NCBI GenBank assembly: GCA_963576475.1
Contig: OY754980.1
Location: forward strand, 33,083,431-33,147,430
Source: Molanna angustata
Taxonomy: Eukaryota; Arthropoda; Insecta; Trichoptera; Molannidae
DNA: 64,000 bases
Reading direction: 5' to 3'
Shown here: piece after piece, positions 53,201-64,000 of the stretch
Numbering within the stretch: position 1 is the first letter of the stretch
Layout of the letters: every line of letters starts with the position of its first letter
Translations under genes and position numbers: made by a program
Notes under the pieces: generated by a model
Database searches by the model: none
Seen by the model: only the letters and a program-made list of their open reading frames with translations
Told to the model about the DNA's origin: nothing

Positions 53201-55320
53201 AAACAGAGTAAATTGTTGATTTAACTTCGTTCGACGATTCTTGATATAACTCCATTTTATGTAGGTATATTACAAATATAAAGTAAATAATACTTTTTTT
53301 TAATTTTTTATTTATAATATAAAAAGCAAATTGTAATTAATAAAAAATTTTATAATGTGCCACAACGAAAATACTAAAACCTTTACAACACGAACTATTA
53401 ATTTACTTTTTTATTAATTATTTAAAAAAAATGAAACATTAGGTACAGTACAATTGGATACTAGAAATTGAGTGCGTGTCTATATATATTTTGTGTACTT
53501 AATGTTACTGGTAAGTGTGTAATTGCGATGGTATAATGAACACCTCACTAGGAAGTCCTGTGTTGAGGTGTTCATAATTTGTACAGTTATGTGGCATAAA
53601 TAGTACGTTTGTATATAGTTCATAAATTAAAGTATAGGTACAGCGATTTGTTAGTGAAATAAATGTGGGAGTATATTATGTTAGATTTGGTGTTAATACC
53701 CCCAATTCAATAACTATTGTAACTAAAATAGAAACGTTCTAAAATTGTAGATTTAAGAGTTACGGTCTTATTTCAGCGTTATAAAATATAAATTCTGATT
53801 AAATGGAATAGGAACGTACCTATATTGGCCGAAACGTTCTTAAAAAGTTCCTGAATTAGACGTACTTTGAATATTTTTGAAAAATTCATAAAGATTGAAT
53901 ATAATAACAGTTCATTAGCAATGATAGAAAAAAGGATTGGGAGAGGAAGAAAAAATTGGGTATTATCTGTAGGTAGGTAAGGCACTTTGAATTACAATAG
54001 ATACAAAAGTACTTTAAACAAAGCGGAGTGGAGTGTAATTTGATGACTTTATTTTTTATTTTACTTTTCTTGTCATTTATGTAATACAATACTAAAAATA
54101 ATAATTACAAACAGATAAACATATAGATATGAAAATCGACAGCACATAATTAGAAACCTTACAAGTAGTATAAAATAGTTTATACGAAGAAAAAATGTAT
54201 AAATTGATTAAGCAATAATAAAATAATAAAAAAAGATAAAAAGGAAAAAAAAAATATGTGGTAATAGATCAACTGCAATGTTAGCAGCTATCGATATAGT
54301 AAAGACACAGATATTTTTTTTAAACCGGCAAGCTATCCTGAAAGGCCGAAAATATCTGATTTGATATACAATTTTTGAATGTTTTTGGCTATAGAATATG
54401 GCTTGCATCTCGGGGACATTGATTGTATTGTTGATAGAGGATCTTGTATATTGTTGATAGAGGATCTAATTTTAAGATATATTGGATATGTCTACGCAAA
54501 AATAATCCCAAATACGCAAAAGTGTTTAACATATTTGAGGAATTTGATTTGAAATTGAGGTGTTTAGGTTTATATGGCCCCTTAATGAACTGCTTTGATC
54601 AGATCTTTTAAAGGGAATATGTTTGAAAAAAATGGACTCATTTGGTTTGTGTGCTATTTCTTTTTTTTTATTGACTTGTTTTTATATCATACTATTTTTC
54701 ATTTTTCAATTTTTTGAAATATTATTTGTTATTTTGTTCTTTTTTTTTAGTATGTAAATATTTACAACTCCCTTCAAAACACAAGTTTACCTCTTTTGAA
54801 GGAAGTTTTATTGTAAAATGTATATTTTATTTGTTATTGTAATTAACTTGTGTTGTATTTAATAAATAAAAATAATAGTGATCCTTGAGGGCTGTGTACC
54901 CTCTGTGTATTGTAGGTACCTATCATATATTATTTTTTCTGGTAAACAAGCCAACATATTAATAAAAGTATCGCCTCTGGTTATAAGTAGATGATAGGTA
55001 CTATATATGTAGGTTAAGTTAAAAGATGATGTTACACAGTGAAAGGAAGATGCTGATCTTAGTTGTTACCTTGAGATATCGATATTATATAGGTATCTAC
55101 CTGACATATTATATATTCGGTCCATGGTCAGACAATATGAAGCACCATGCTGTGTTTAATACCTACTACAAATTATACCGTCATATCAATATCATTTTTA
55201 ATAAAATAAATATCATCTTCGTAAATCGAATATTTTTATGAATTTCTTGTTGGGTGTCAATGATATTTTTGACAAATAATTCATGTCTCACGTGTAGACG
55301 AGTATTATAAAATATAACTT
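53201..55320. other. No gene seen
   Basis: AT-rich. A small hairpin (GAACACCTCA against TGAGGTGTTC, 53546-53575) and a tandem TTGATAGAGGATCT pair near 54430-54470 are the only structures noted. Confidence 0.5.
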
Positions 55321-55324
55321 TGAA

Positions 55325-55500
55325 AAGCTTGACAAGGGAACTCGTTCAAAGGCATAATTGTAAACGTTGTGCAAGCGTTTAAAGTGATCACTTAGACCAG
55401 CCGATGACAGGTCTTAAACCCTGTAGGTGCTTTGGTTTTCCGGTTCTTCTATAATATTCAAACTCCTTCTCCATTGAGATATTAATTAGTCAAAAAATAT
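55325..55500. repeat. MITE family M1 fragment
   Basis: Diverged inverted middle and end: AAGGCATAATTGTAAACGTT, then CCGATGACAGGTC and CTCCATTGAGAT. Confidence 0.6.
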
Positions 55501-55905
55501 CATTTTTGCATCAAAATGGTCATTATGGGTATCGTAATAAATATATTACATTTAATTTATAATTTATAATTCTAATTCAAATGATGTTATGATAATAATA
55601 TTGAATTATTTTTAATGTTTTTTAAGATGTTGATAGAAGCATTATAGACGCTAAAATATTGTTTTATTGATGAAGGGTTTATCATATTTATTTATATATT
55701 TACACAACACCAACGAAAGGTTTCTGTCTTGTCCATTAGTTGAAGTATTAGATTCATAAATACCGTCAAGGCATATCACACAATGGCCACAATACGTCAA
55801 ATTCTTTTACTTTTTGAACTAAAATACCTAGGAACGTTCTAAAATTTTAGAATTAAGATGATTTTAACTTAATTTTGTATTTTGTAACTGACATTGTTCT
55901 TAAGG

Positions 55906-56215
55906 CCCTTGTATACCTGGGTATAAGGGTGTACGCAAAAATGCACACTAAATTACCTTCTAATGTATGAAACACGAAAAAATATTGTATATCACCTGAT
56001 ATGTGATATATGTACAATATTTTTTCGTGGAAAAACGGTTAAATTTAGAGTATTTTTTAAACAGCAAGAATAGTTATTAAAATATTATAGTAACAAAAAA
56101 CTCGCCGGTAGATTTTCAATTTTCACATTCTCTTTCGACTGAAGTAAAAATCTACTTCATAGGCCTTGTAGATTTTAGTTACTTACAATATAAAAAGTAA
56201 AAAAGGGTTTTACTA
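55906..56215 (+). repeat. Dispersed repeat family R1
   Basis: Shares ATGCACACTAAATTACCTTC and the ACGAAAAAATATTG stretch with 14446-14890. A hairpin forms around GATATCACCTGATATGTGAT. Confidence 0.6.
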
Positions 56216-56293
56216 AAACTAATTCTCTGAAACACTCTGAAATACTCTGAAACGTCTGTATCTGAAATCAAGCGTTCGTTAGACTTTGAATTA

Positions 56294-57101
56294 CTAGTTG
56301 CATGTAACACATGATATCCAACTGTCGATGGCGATAGTATGCATAATCAAAGAATACGTACCAAACTATAAACAACACAAATTAATAAATATTTGAAGAT
56401 ATTTTATTTTCTATATAAAACATGTAGGTATGTTAGTCAGGATAGGATAGTATGGAGGTCAGTCTGTTTTTCCTACACAGAATATGAAAACAGTATGATG
56501 GTATGTATGTATGTTTGGAGATTTAAGTATCAAACTATTAAGTCTTCTTACATATTGTGTATAGGCGACTACCATACAAATTGTATGAAGTGATGTCGTC
56601 ACAAAACTCAATTTTTATTAAAATTGTTAAAAAAAATTTGTGATGTGCTAATACAATGTTTATATTTTTTATATAAAATTAAATTATCTAGTTGGGGTGT
56701 TTCGGCTTTTTTCGATATTTAAAAAAAATGGAAATATAGGCAGTTAAACTCATAAATTTATCATAAAAAAATATTTTTCTTAATAAAAAATGTTTGAAAA
56801 ACCCTGAAATTTAAAAAAAAAACCAATTTGAGATTTTGAATTTGTCTATCTTTATACCAATTTTCAGCGTTCTAGCTTTTATGGTTTCTGAGATATATGG
56901 AAAAATAAAGTAAAAATTCAAAAGTTGATAACCCCTGACTGAAACAAAAATTCACAATTCCGAGTATAAAAGTTTTGTAGGCCTATAACTGTTTATATAT
57001 TATGAAAATTTGGGCTCTGTAAATTGAGCGGATCAAAAGTTATAAGGGGGGGACGGACACACCCACACACAGACACACACACACACATACAGACACACAC
57101 C

Positions 57102-57132
<31 letters not shown>

Positions 57133-58294
57133 ACACACACACAAAACTCACATAAGTCCACTACACCATACAAAATTTTCCTTCGTACACGCATCTTGGC
57201 TTAACTAGTTGCATGTAACACATGAGATCCAACTGTCGATAGCGATAGTATGTATAGTTGAAGAATATGTACCAAACTATAAACCCATAGATACGAATTA
57301 TTGAATATTTTCAGATATTTTGTTTTCTATACAACATATGTAGGTATGTATGTCAAGATAGGATAGTATGGAGGAAGATCCTTTTTCCTACCCAGAATAT
57401 GCAAATAGCATGATGGTATGTATGTATGTTTGGAGATGAAGTATCAAACTATTAAGTCTTCTTACATATTGTGTATAGGCGACTGCCATACGATACAAAA
57501 TGTATGAAGCGATGTCGTCACTAAATTCAATTTTTAAAAAAATTGTTAAAAAAAAATTGAGATCTTCTACTACAATGTTAATATTTTTTATAGAAAATTA
57601 AATTATCTAGTTGGGGTGTTTCGGCTTTTTTCGATAATTGTAAAAGTTTTGGAAATATAGGCAGTTAAACTCATAAATTTATCATAAAAAAAATATTTTT
57701 CTTAATAAAAAATGTTTGAGAAACCCTGGAATTTTTTTGAAAAAACTAATTTGAGATTTTGTATTTGTCTATGTTTTTACCAATTTTCAGCGTTCTAGCG
57801 TTTATGGTTTCTGAGATATATGGAAAAATAAAATAAAAATTCAAAAGTTGATAACCCCTGACTGAAACAAAAATTCAAAATTCCGAGTATAAAAGTTTTG
57901 TAGGCCTGTAACTGTTTATATATTCTGAAATTTTAGGCTCTGTAAATTGAGCGGATCAAAAGTTATAAGAGGGGGACGGACACACACACACACACAGACA
58001 CACACACAGACACACAGACACACACACAGACACACGAAATGTTCTACTCCGAATTCTGAGTAAATCCGTGTATGGAACATATATGCTGCGAAGCCTCTTA
58101 ATTGGTGTTTTTTGACTTCAAAGTTGGAAAAGCCGTGAAAAAAGGTAGACCTCTCCATACAATTCTCGCGTATTCTGGCTTGAAACATTGTCGATATGTT
58201 AAGAGAACAAAGTTCTCCTGAACAAATCGACAGTTGGATAATGTCGATTCATTAAGAGAATTGAATTCTCATGAACGAATCAGTTGACAGTTGG
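56294..58294 (-). mobile_element. Helitron copy 5 (subtype b), split by copy 6
   Basis: 3' end CTAG at 56294; body to 57204, resuming 58239-58294 with the subtype-b 5' palindrome. Copy 4 shows the same sequence uninterrupted. Confidence 0.85.
57205..58238 (-). mobile_element. Non-autonomous Helitron, copy 6, full length
   Basis: 1034 bp, from TCCAACTG (58238) to CTAG (57205). Flanks on the element strand are ...ATTA before and TTAAG after, i.e. A^T with no duplication. Carries the [12 protein letters not shown] frame and a (CA)n patch. Confidence 0.9.
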
Positions 58295-58744
58295 ATTATT
58301 GTTGATTAATTATAGGTAGGTATAATTATAGGTAGGTATAATGTATATTATGTGTAATTTCATTTGTTTATTTCATTTTTTTTCTTTCAAATTTTTGTGT
58401 TTTTTGTTTCTATTTTTATTTATTATTTGAGATAAGTTTAATGAAATAATTTTATGCGAAATTTATAATATTATGTGAAAGAGAGAATCTGCTCTGTCAA
58501 AAAACTGTTTTGCAGTTTGGCGGGAAAATAAACATGTATTCCTTTTTATTAAAACAAATATCTTTAAAAAAAAATTACAAGAATAGTATTAAACAAATTC
58601 AAAAAACTCATGCAATAGAATAAAGATATACTCACAAACTGTTCCTTATTTCAAAGATGTATCTTTTGAGGGTACTGGGGAAATTATTTTCAAAATATAG
58701 GTACCTACCTACTATATTAGCCTCTTCAAACTAAAATATACAAA

Positions 58745-59065
58745 TTTTTAATTATCTCAATAGAGACGAAGTTGGAATATTTACTGTAGGAAAACCGGGA
58801 AATCATGGCACCTACAGGGCTTACGGCCTGTCATCGGCTGGTTTACGTGATCACTTTATGCGGTTGCGCAACGTTCACAAATTATGCCTTTTTTTAATGT
58901 GCAGGTCGTAAGCCCTGTAGGTGCCTTTATTTCCCGGTTCTCCTACAGTAAATATTCCAACTTCGTCTCTATTGAGATAATTAAAAATCTGTTAAAAATA
59001 TCTTTGACTCCCGACAGGGAAAAAAATCCAATGTTTGCGCATATGCAATAATAAAAATATTCGAT
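58745..59065. mobile_element. MITE family M1 copy
   Basis: Left TCTCAATAGAGACGAAGTTG and right complement (58930-58985), both followed inward by GGCACCTACAGGGCTTACG-like sequence. The outer extension CTCCCGACAGGGAAAAAAAT matches other copies. Confidence 0.8.
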
Positions 59066-59609
59066 AAAATATACAAAATTAGTGCACCGTAGATAATAAT
59101 TTGAACTGGAATTATCTATGGCGCAGACTACGCATGCGTACTGCTCACTGTTTACTGCTGTACGGTCATGTTTATTTATGTCATGTCGTCGTGATGTCGC
59201 CTAACCTAACGTTTCAATTGATCTACACTGATATTATTTGGTTTTTATTTTCAACACGTGTAAATTATTCATTTTTTTTTTGTGGTAATACAACAAGGAA
59301 ATGAACTGATTCGTCACTTGCTTGAAGTAAGAACGAATATCAACTTGGACTAAGTGGAATAGTAATGCACCTATTTTAGCCGGAACGTTCTTAAAAAGTT
59401 ACTGTATCAGACGTATTGTATGTAAGGTAACAAGCGACAAGTTTGTATTACCTTATAAAAGAAGCAAGACACATGCGTGTACACCCAAAAACCTGTCGTA
59501 TCTCACCTAAAAATATATTATATTAGACCAAGATTGTTTTTGGATATAATTAACATTATTTTTTCATATAGATTTTCGACTAAATATATTTATCCACCTA
59601 ATAATAATA

Positions 59610-59812
59610 ATGAACACTTCCCTGCACCCTGCGCAAGTGGCGAGTTTATTGCCGTATGGCAATTTCTTCCAACTAACCAGTGTTTCCAGCCCAGAGAAGC
59701 AATATTTGTTTGAGAAATGAATTTAAATAAATTTCTCCGCTGCTGGGAATCGAACCCAGGACTCCCGCACAGAAACCGAACGGCTTACCAACTGTGCCAC
59801 GGCGGTCGGCAC
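59610..59812 (-). mobile_element. tRNA-derived SINE, family 3
   Basis: The minus strand head GCCGACCGCCGTGGCACAGT, TTGGTAAGCCGTTCGG and B box GGGTTCGATTCCCAGC, then a body ending GGTGCAGGGAAGTGTTC. No matched acceptor stem, so not a tRNA gene. Confidence 0.8.
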
Positions 59813-60336
59813 AAAATTAGTGCATCGTAGATAATAAAAATTAAACTCCTTCCTATTTGTAGGAGTTCAATTTTTATAAATCTGTGACAACTCCCTGTTA
59901 TAGGAGTTACAATAATACATCCAACTGAGAGTCTGAAAACAGGATGAGTAGATTTGAAAAAAAAACATGCACGAGTATTTGAATGAATGAAATTAATATT
60001 AAAGAGCTTCAATTTTATTTGTATTCCAATGCAATTGTATTGGACAAACATGAATTCAACTGTATAGAAATTTTTAGTCCACTATTACGCCATATCGACT
60101 ATTATAAATGCTAAAAATGACAAAGCAAATAACATAGGTAATATTATGAGTTGATTATTATGTCATTTCGTAATTATTTCTTTTGATTGTAATAATAATC
60201 TGTCTTTTATTATGTAAAATTATTTTTTACCATTCATCAACAGATGGAAATTTTTTTTAAATCAATCAACAACAAAAACCTCGTTCCCATTTTACATATA
60301 ATAGGATTGCGTTTAAATGATAGATTTATTACAAAC

Positions 60337-60500
60337 TTATCTCAATAGAGACGAAGTTGGGATATTATAGAAGAACCAGGAACTCAAGGCACATGCAGGG
60401 CTCACGACCTGTCATCGGCCGGTTTACGCGATCACTTTATGAGCTTGCGCAACGTTCACCAATTATGCCTTGTTGTTGAGTTCCCTTATCAATCTAATTT
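60337..60500 (+). repeat. MITE family M1 left half
   Basis: TCTCAATAGAGACGAAGTTG then AGAAGAACCAGGAACTCAAG and the middle segment; the right terminal repeat is absent. Confidence 0.7.
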
Positions 60501-60796
60501 TTGAAAGTTCTATATATTTGAATAATGTGAAACAATTCATTTGAAAATAATGCATTAATACTATTGCCATCTATGAAGTAACGAAGAGACCTTTTTTGTT
60601 ACGCCATCTATTGAGAAATTAGTTTAATTGAAAAGAATGAAAGCAATAGTCCTTATAAATGAGGTGACGGTGTCTCGCACAGATGTCACCCCTGAACTGC
60701 GCCAGATAGATTTGTTACGTTGACCACAGTAGTATACCGTTTGACTACTCAGCGTCCTGGGTTGAACGATAAGACTTATTAAAAAAATTATGTTCA

Positions 60797-61375
60797 GGCC
60801 CTTGCATACTCTGGGCTTACGGATGTACAAAAACATGCATACAATATTTTTTGTGAACTAAAGGGAAAATTTCGATTTTTTTAATCGTAAGAATAGTAAC
60901 GTGCTATCAGTGTATGGAGCGGGGAGCAGGCTGATAGGGGCAATATCATATCTGTATGAGGAAAGCCAAGCGAATAAATGCAACTAAATTAAAGTGATGA
61001 ATGTATGTCAAGAGAGAGGAGTCTGGCGTTCGGTTCTCTCTGCCTACCCCAAATAGGGAAATGGCGTGATGGTATGGCAAGAATAGTAGTTAAAATAGTA
61101 AAAAATTCAGCCGGTATATCTCCATATAGTCTTTCGATTGAAGTTTAAATCTACTTCATAGGACTTGTCGTGTTTTTATAACTTACAATGAAAAAAAAAC
61201 GGTTTTATTAATATTAATTTTACAAGAAAAGTATTAAAAAAAATCAATTTTCAAAACCTTCGCGTAATAGAATAAAGATGTATAAATACAATGCTATTTA
61301 TTTCAAAGACGTATCTTTTGAGGGTAGGTACTGGGGAAACTATTTTCAAAATATACTATTTAACTTACACTCTAG
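60797..61375 (+). repeat. R1 repeat with an inserted fragment
   Basis: R1 sequence is interrupted at 60899-61077 by a fragment containing GTTCGGTTCTCTCTGCCTAC. AAGAATAGTA occurs on both sides, consistent with a target-site duplication of a LINE/SINE 3' piece. Similar pieces lie near 14160-14240 and 17250. Confidence 0.55.
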
Positions 61376-61895
61376 CCATTTAGATAAGGAATAAGTTCTT
61401 ACATAGAATTTGGTTTTCTCTGCCTGCTTGAAATCTGTTTGTATACATTTTAATTAATTTAAATACACTTTTCCTGCGATAAAATACGCACAGATTCTTT
61501 TTGTTGATACATTTATTTGTTTGCACTGAAAGTGTATTATTAACAAAATAATTATACACACCCGTGATTTATATCAGTAAAAGAAATTTCCTTGTATTAA
61601 TTGAAAAATAGATTATTTTGTTGAAATGTGCATAGCATGAGCATGTGATGTAAATAAGAAACAGACAGACATAATTGCCAAGAAATACTGATGTTACATA
61701 GACTACCTACATATATTTTTATTCGACTAGGAAGTAGTTTGCTAATAAAACCAAATAATTACATACATAATATTATGTTCAATGAATGTTTTTAGGTATA
61801 ATGAAGATATTACGTTTATTATTGTTGTATTTACTATCTATTGAATAGTCAGGGAGTTATTCTAAAATATTATTGAAACCATAGTTTGTATATAC

Positions 61896-62482
61896 CAGGG
61901 GTGGCCAACCGGTCGATCGCGACTATTAGTCCAGTCGATCGTGGCAAGGCAAAAAATATAAACATACATAAATACGTCGAACAGACTGCGCAACGTAATC
62001 ACCAACTGCTGCACGCATCACGTTACGTTCATTTTATCACGTTACTTTATGGATCTAGATTTCTGGGCATTGGTTTTCAACGAGAAATATCCATGTTTGA
62101 AGAAATGTCTTGGACAATTGCATTCGTGTTTTGGTTCAACATATTTATGTGAGTCAGCATTTTCCTACTTAAAACAAACAAAAAATTAACACCGTTCTCG
62201 CTTGACAGACGCTCATACACTGGATTCTTTAAGGTTGGCAATTTCCTACTAAAAACCTGATTTTGCTAATCTAGCGGAAGATGCTCAGACGCAGTACATA
62301 AGTAGTTACTAAGAATAATTTTCAGTTTTATGTTTTCCCTCTAAATAAAAAAAAATACTACTTAATTGTGTACTGAATTATACTGTTTCATTTAAAATTT
62401 CAAGAAGTATGTAATTGGTAGATCTCACAGGGCTTCCTCAGTAATCAGTAGATCTTGAATCTAATCAAGTCGGTCACCCCTG
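61896..62482 (+). mobile_element. hAT element remnant with 8-bp target duplication
   Basis: TIRs CAGGGGTGGCCAACCGGTCG (left) and GTCGGTCACCCCTG (right). Flanks GTATATAC and GAATATAC match at 7 of 8 bases, as expected for hAT. Inside, about 62130-62310 encodes the transposase C-terminal dimerisation region with frameshifts: TYLCESAFSYLKQTKN, YTLDSLRLAISY, KPDFANLAEDAQTQYISSY. The catalytic part is deleted. Confidence 0.85.
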
Positions 62483-62490
62483 GAATATAC

Positions 62491-63059
62491 CAACATAGCA
62501 AAATATTAAAAAAGAAAGTTATTAATGTTTCAAAATATGAAGAAAGAAAGACGTTAATTTTTTACGAACATTCATTAAATTCTTCTGTTTTAGAATAAAC
62601 AGTAAAAATATATAAAATCAAAAGTTAATGTTAAGAAAATATCTTTTATTTTTTTTAATAATACCGTTTTTCTCAAATGAGGTTTAGAAATATAAATGTA
62701 TTTTTAAACTAATAAATCTAGACATTGGTCCTATACGATTTATAGCAATGTTCTTGCTTTTATATCGAATATTTCAGTAATCGTATCCCGCTAGACTGGC
62801 TACAACGTATTTATCATAATATCGCAAATAAATCAATGTGTCATTGTAAATAACGCTGAATACATGCAGATTTGGTTTCAATCGGTTCGTAAAAATACAG
62901 CGCATCATTCTAATGTGCTAATGTGTAATATAGTGCTATAAAATTTCAGTAAAATACAGTGTAGTGTAAATATTGACATTAACAAATAATATTGTCACCT
63001 CACCGGCTGACGGCTGACCTAACTTATACTTGAAATATCGACCAGGGACGTAACAAAAA
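62491..63059. other. AT-rich; right part probably LINE 5' UTR
   Basis: Sequence from about 62800 becomes less AT-rich and leads directly into the ORF1 ATG, as a LINE 5' UTR would. No boundary is visible. Confidence 0.4.
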
Positions 63060-64000
63060 ATGGACGGATCATTTCCTAGATCAAACTTAACTCCTCGATC
63101 GCCGACAAACAGCATTATAGATGAGAAGGAAGACTCTATAGCATTACCGCTCCTCGAGAACAATCAGGACAATAGTGAACTACTAGTAAATATAACACCA
63201 ACAGAAATGCTGAGGAGGACAGGAAACCACCTGATATCAATACAAACAACAATAGCGGAAGGAAAGGGAAAGTTGTCTGCGCTCTCTAAGGAAAAAATAA
63301 GCGCAGACCTAGACGGTATCTACAATATGATGGCACTTCTAGTTGCTGAAACCAATGACTTAAAAGGTAACGCGCATACCTCGACTTCCATTATAGATAC
63401 TATCGCTTCTGACATCAAGAGCATAAAGACTCAATTAACTAAAAATGGAGACCTCACAAATAAAATAGCTCCCATTGCGTACCCTACTCTGAACGTTGTC
63501 AGCAACTCAAACCGAAGATTCCCTCCGGAAAAAAGATTTTCGATTATCGTCCAGGCAAAGGATAAGGATGTTACCTCTGAAAAAATTGAGAAATTTCTAA
63601 AGCAAAATCTGAAAATTGCTCCACTAGGTATTGCTGTTTGTGGTCTTAGAAAAATTCGAGACCAAAAATTACTAATACAGTGCCCGACTTTGGAAGATGC
63701 CATGCTGTTAACCAACATTATAAACGAAAGGTTTGAAAATAAATATACCGCCGAAAATATCAAGAAGAGAAAGCCACGCTTAATTTTGAAACACGTCTCA
63801 GCAGAATATGAAACAGAACAGCTTCTTAGTGATATTCGAGCCCAGAATGAGCACTTAAAACTAGTAGTGAAAGAGCAAGATGATTTGTGTATAAAAAAGA
63901 TAATTAAAAACAGAAACCCTGCGACTGTACATCTACTAGTGGAGACAACTTCTACTGTGCGACGTGTACTGATCGAAGGACAGAAGCTGAACATCGGCTA
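63060..64000 (+). CDS. Non-LTR retrotransposon ORF1 (partial at window edge)
   Basis: Open from ATG at 63060 for 313 codons to the edge without a stop. Begins MDGSFPRSNLTPRSPTNSII and has an acidic/helical first part. Then RFSIIVQAKDKDVTSEKIEK and PLGIAVCGLRKIRDQKLLIQ, CPTLEDAMLL, and a second lobe (RLILKHVSAEYETEQLLSDI, ATVHLLVETTSTVRRVLIEG). This is the RRM-like, gag-like ORF1 plan of R1/Jockey-group LINEs; CCHC zinc knuckles would follow beyond the edge. ORF1 proteins bind the element's RNA to form the RNP. The absence of any break suggests a recent, perhaps active copy. Confidence 0.8.
   Translation, partial: MDGSFPRSNLTPRSPTNSIIDEKEDSIALPLLENNQDNSELLVNITPTEMLRRTGNHLISIQTTIAEGKGKLSALSKEKISADLDGIYNMMALLVAETNDLKGNAHTSTSIIDTIASDIKSIKTQLTKNGDLTNKIAPIAYPTLNVVSNSNRRFPPEKRFSIIVQAKDKDVTSEKIEKFLKQNLKIAPLGIAVCGLRKIRDQKLLIQCPTLEDAMLLTNIINERFENKYTAENIKKRKPRLILKHVSAEYETEQLLSDIRAQNEHLKLVVKEQDDLCIKKIIKNRNPATVHLLVETTSTVRRVLIEGQKLNIG

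Noticed and set aside
62936..63163. Minus-strand frame with NDPSIFC, resembling a glycerol kinase C-terminus
   Set aside because: Chance match opposite the LINE ORF1 start; the true terminal exon fits by phase at 5793-5890.
63431..63994. 187-codon minus-strand frame at the right edge
   Set aside because: Shadow of the LINE ORF1 on the plus strand, which has clear domain motifs.

Overview
This is eukaryotic nuclear DNA: AT-rich, intron-bearing and packed with transposons. The mix of elements (RTE-, CR1/Jockey- and R1-like LINEs, tRNA-derived SINEs, Penelope-like elements, Helitrons, mariner, Harbinger, hAT, fold-back MITEs) and a compact insect-type glycerol kinase suggest an insect, most likely a moth or butterfly. 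That assignment is inference from family resemblance; no search was run.

The one well-resolved host gene is a glycerol kinase-family gene on the minus strand. It has twelve coding exons from 30042 (ATG) down to 5793 (stop). All introns are GT-AG, the exon phases agree throughout, and the exons sum to exactly 1800 nt (599 residues plus stop). The protein keeps the glycerol-binding motifs and a C-terminal hydrophobic anchor. It departs from the family at several ATP-side positions and carries a 45-residue insertion. Its introns hold nearly every transposon type in the window. Intron 11 (5.8 kb) contains a small three-exon THAP-domain gene, possibly part of a P-element-like transposon. Intron 5 holds an eight-copy 121-bp minisatellite that has copied the end of exon 5 together with its splice donor. 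Intron 1 holds two Helitrons in tandem.

From 30 to 46 kb there are mostly repeats: a Helitron copy with a 0.4-kb (CA)n tract, SINEs, a broken RTE-like LINE, other LINE ends, fold-back elements and a 15-bp-period array. A possible first exon of an SLC5-type sodium/solute symporter lies at 46.5 kb (minus strand).

From 46.79 to 51.30 kb is the most unusual structure. Five long (TA)n tracts alternate with pieces of two Penelope-like element families. Each family has a GIY-YIG endonuclease ORF and inverted terminal repeats carrying a hammerhead-like motif. The inner part is a near-perfect palindrome with arms of about 1.7 kb.

From 52 to 63 kb there are more MITEs, two nested Helitrons, SINEs and a hAT remnant with an 8-bp target duplication. 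The window ends inside an intact, open ORF1 of a non-LTR retrotransposon (63060 onward, plus strand), which has no stop before the edge.

Two empty-site comparisons inside the window show that the 1-kb Helitron family inserts between A and T with no target duplication, starting TC and ending CTAG.
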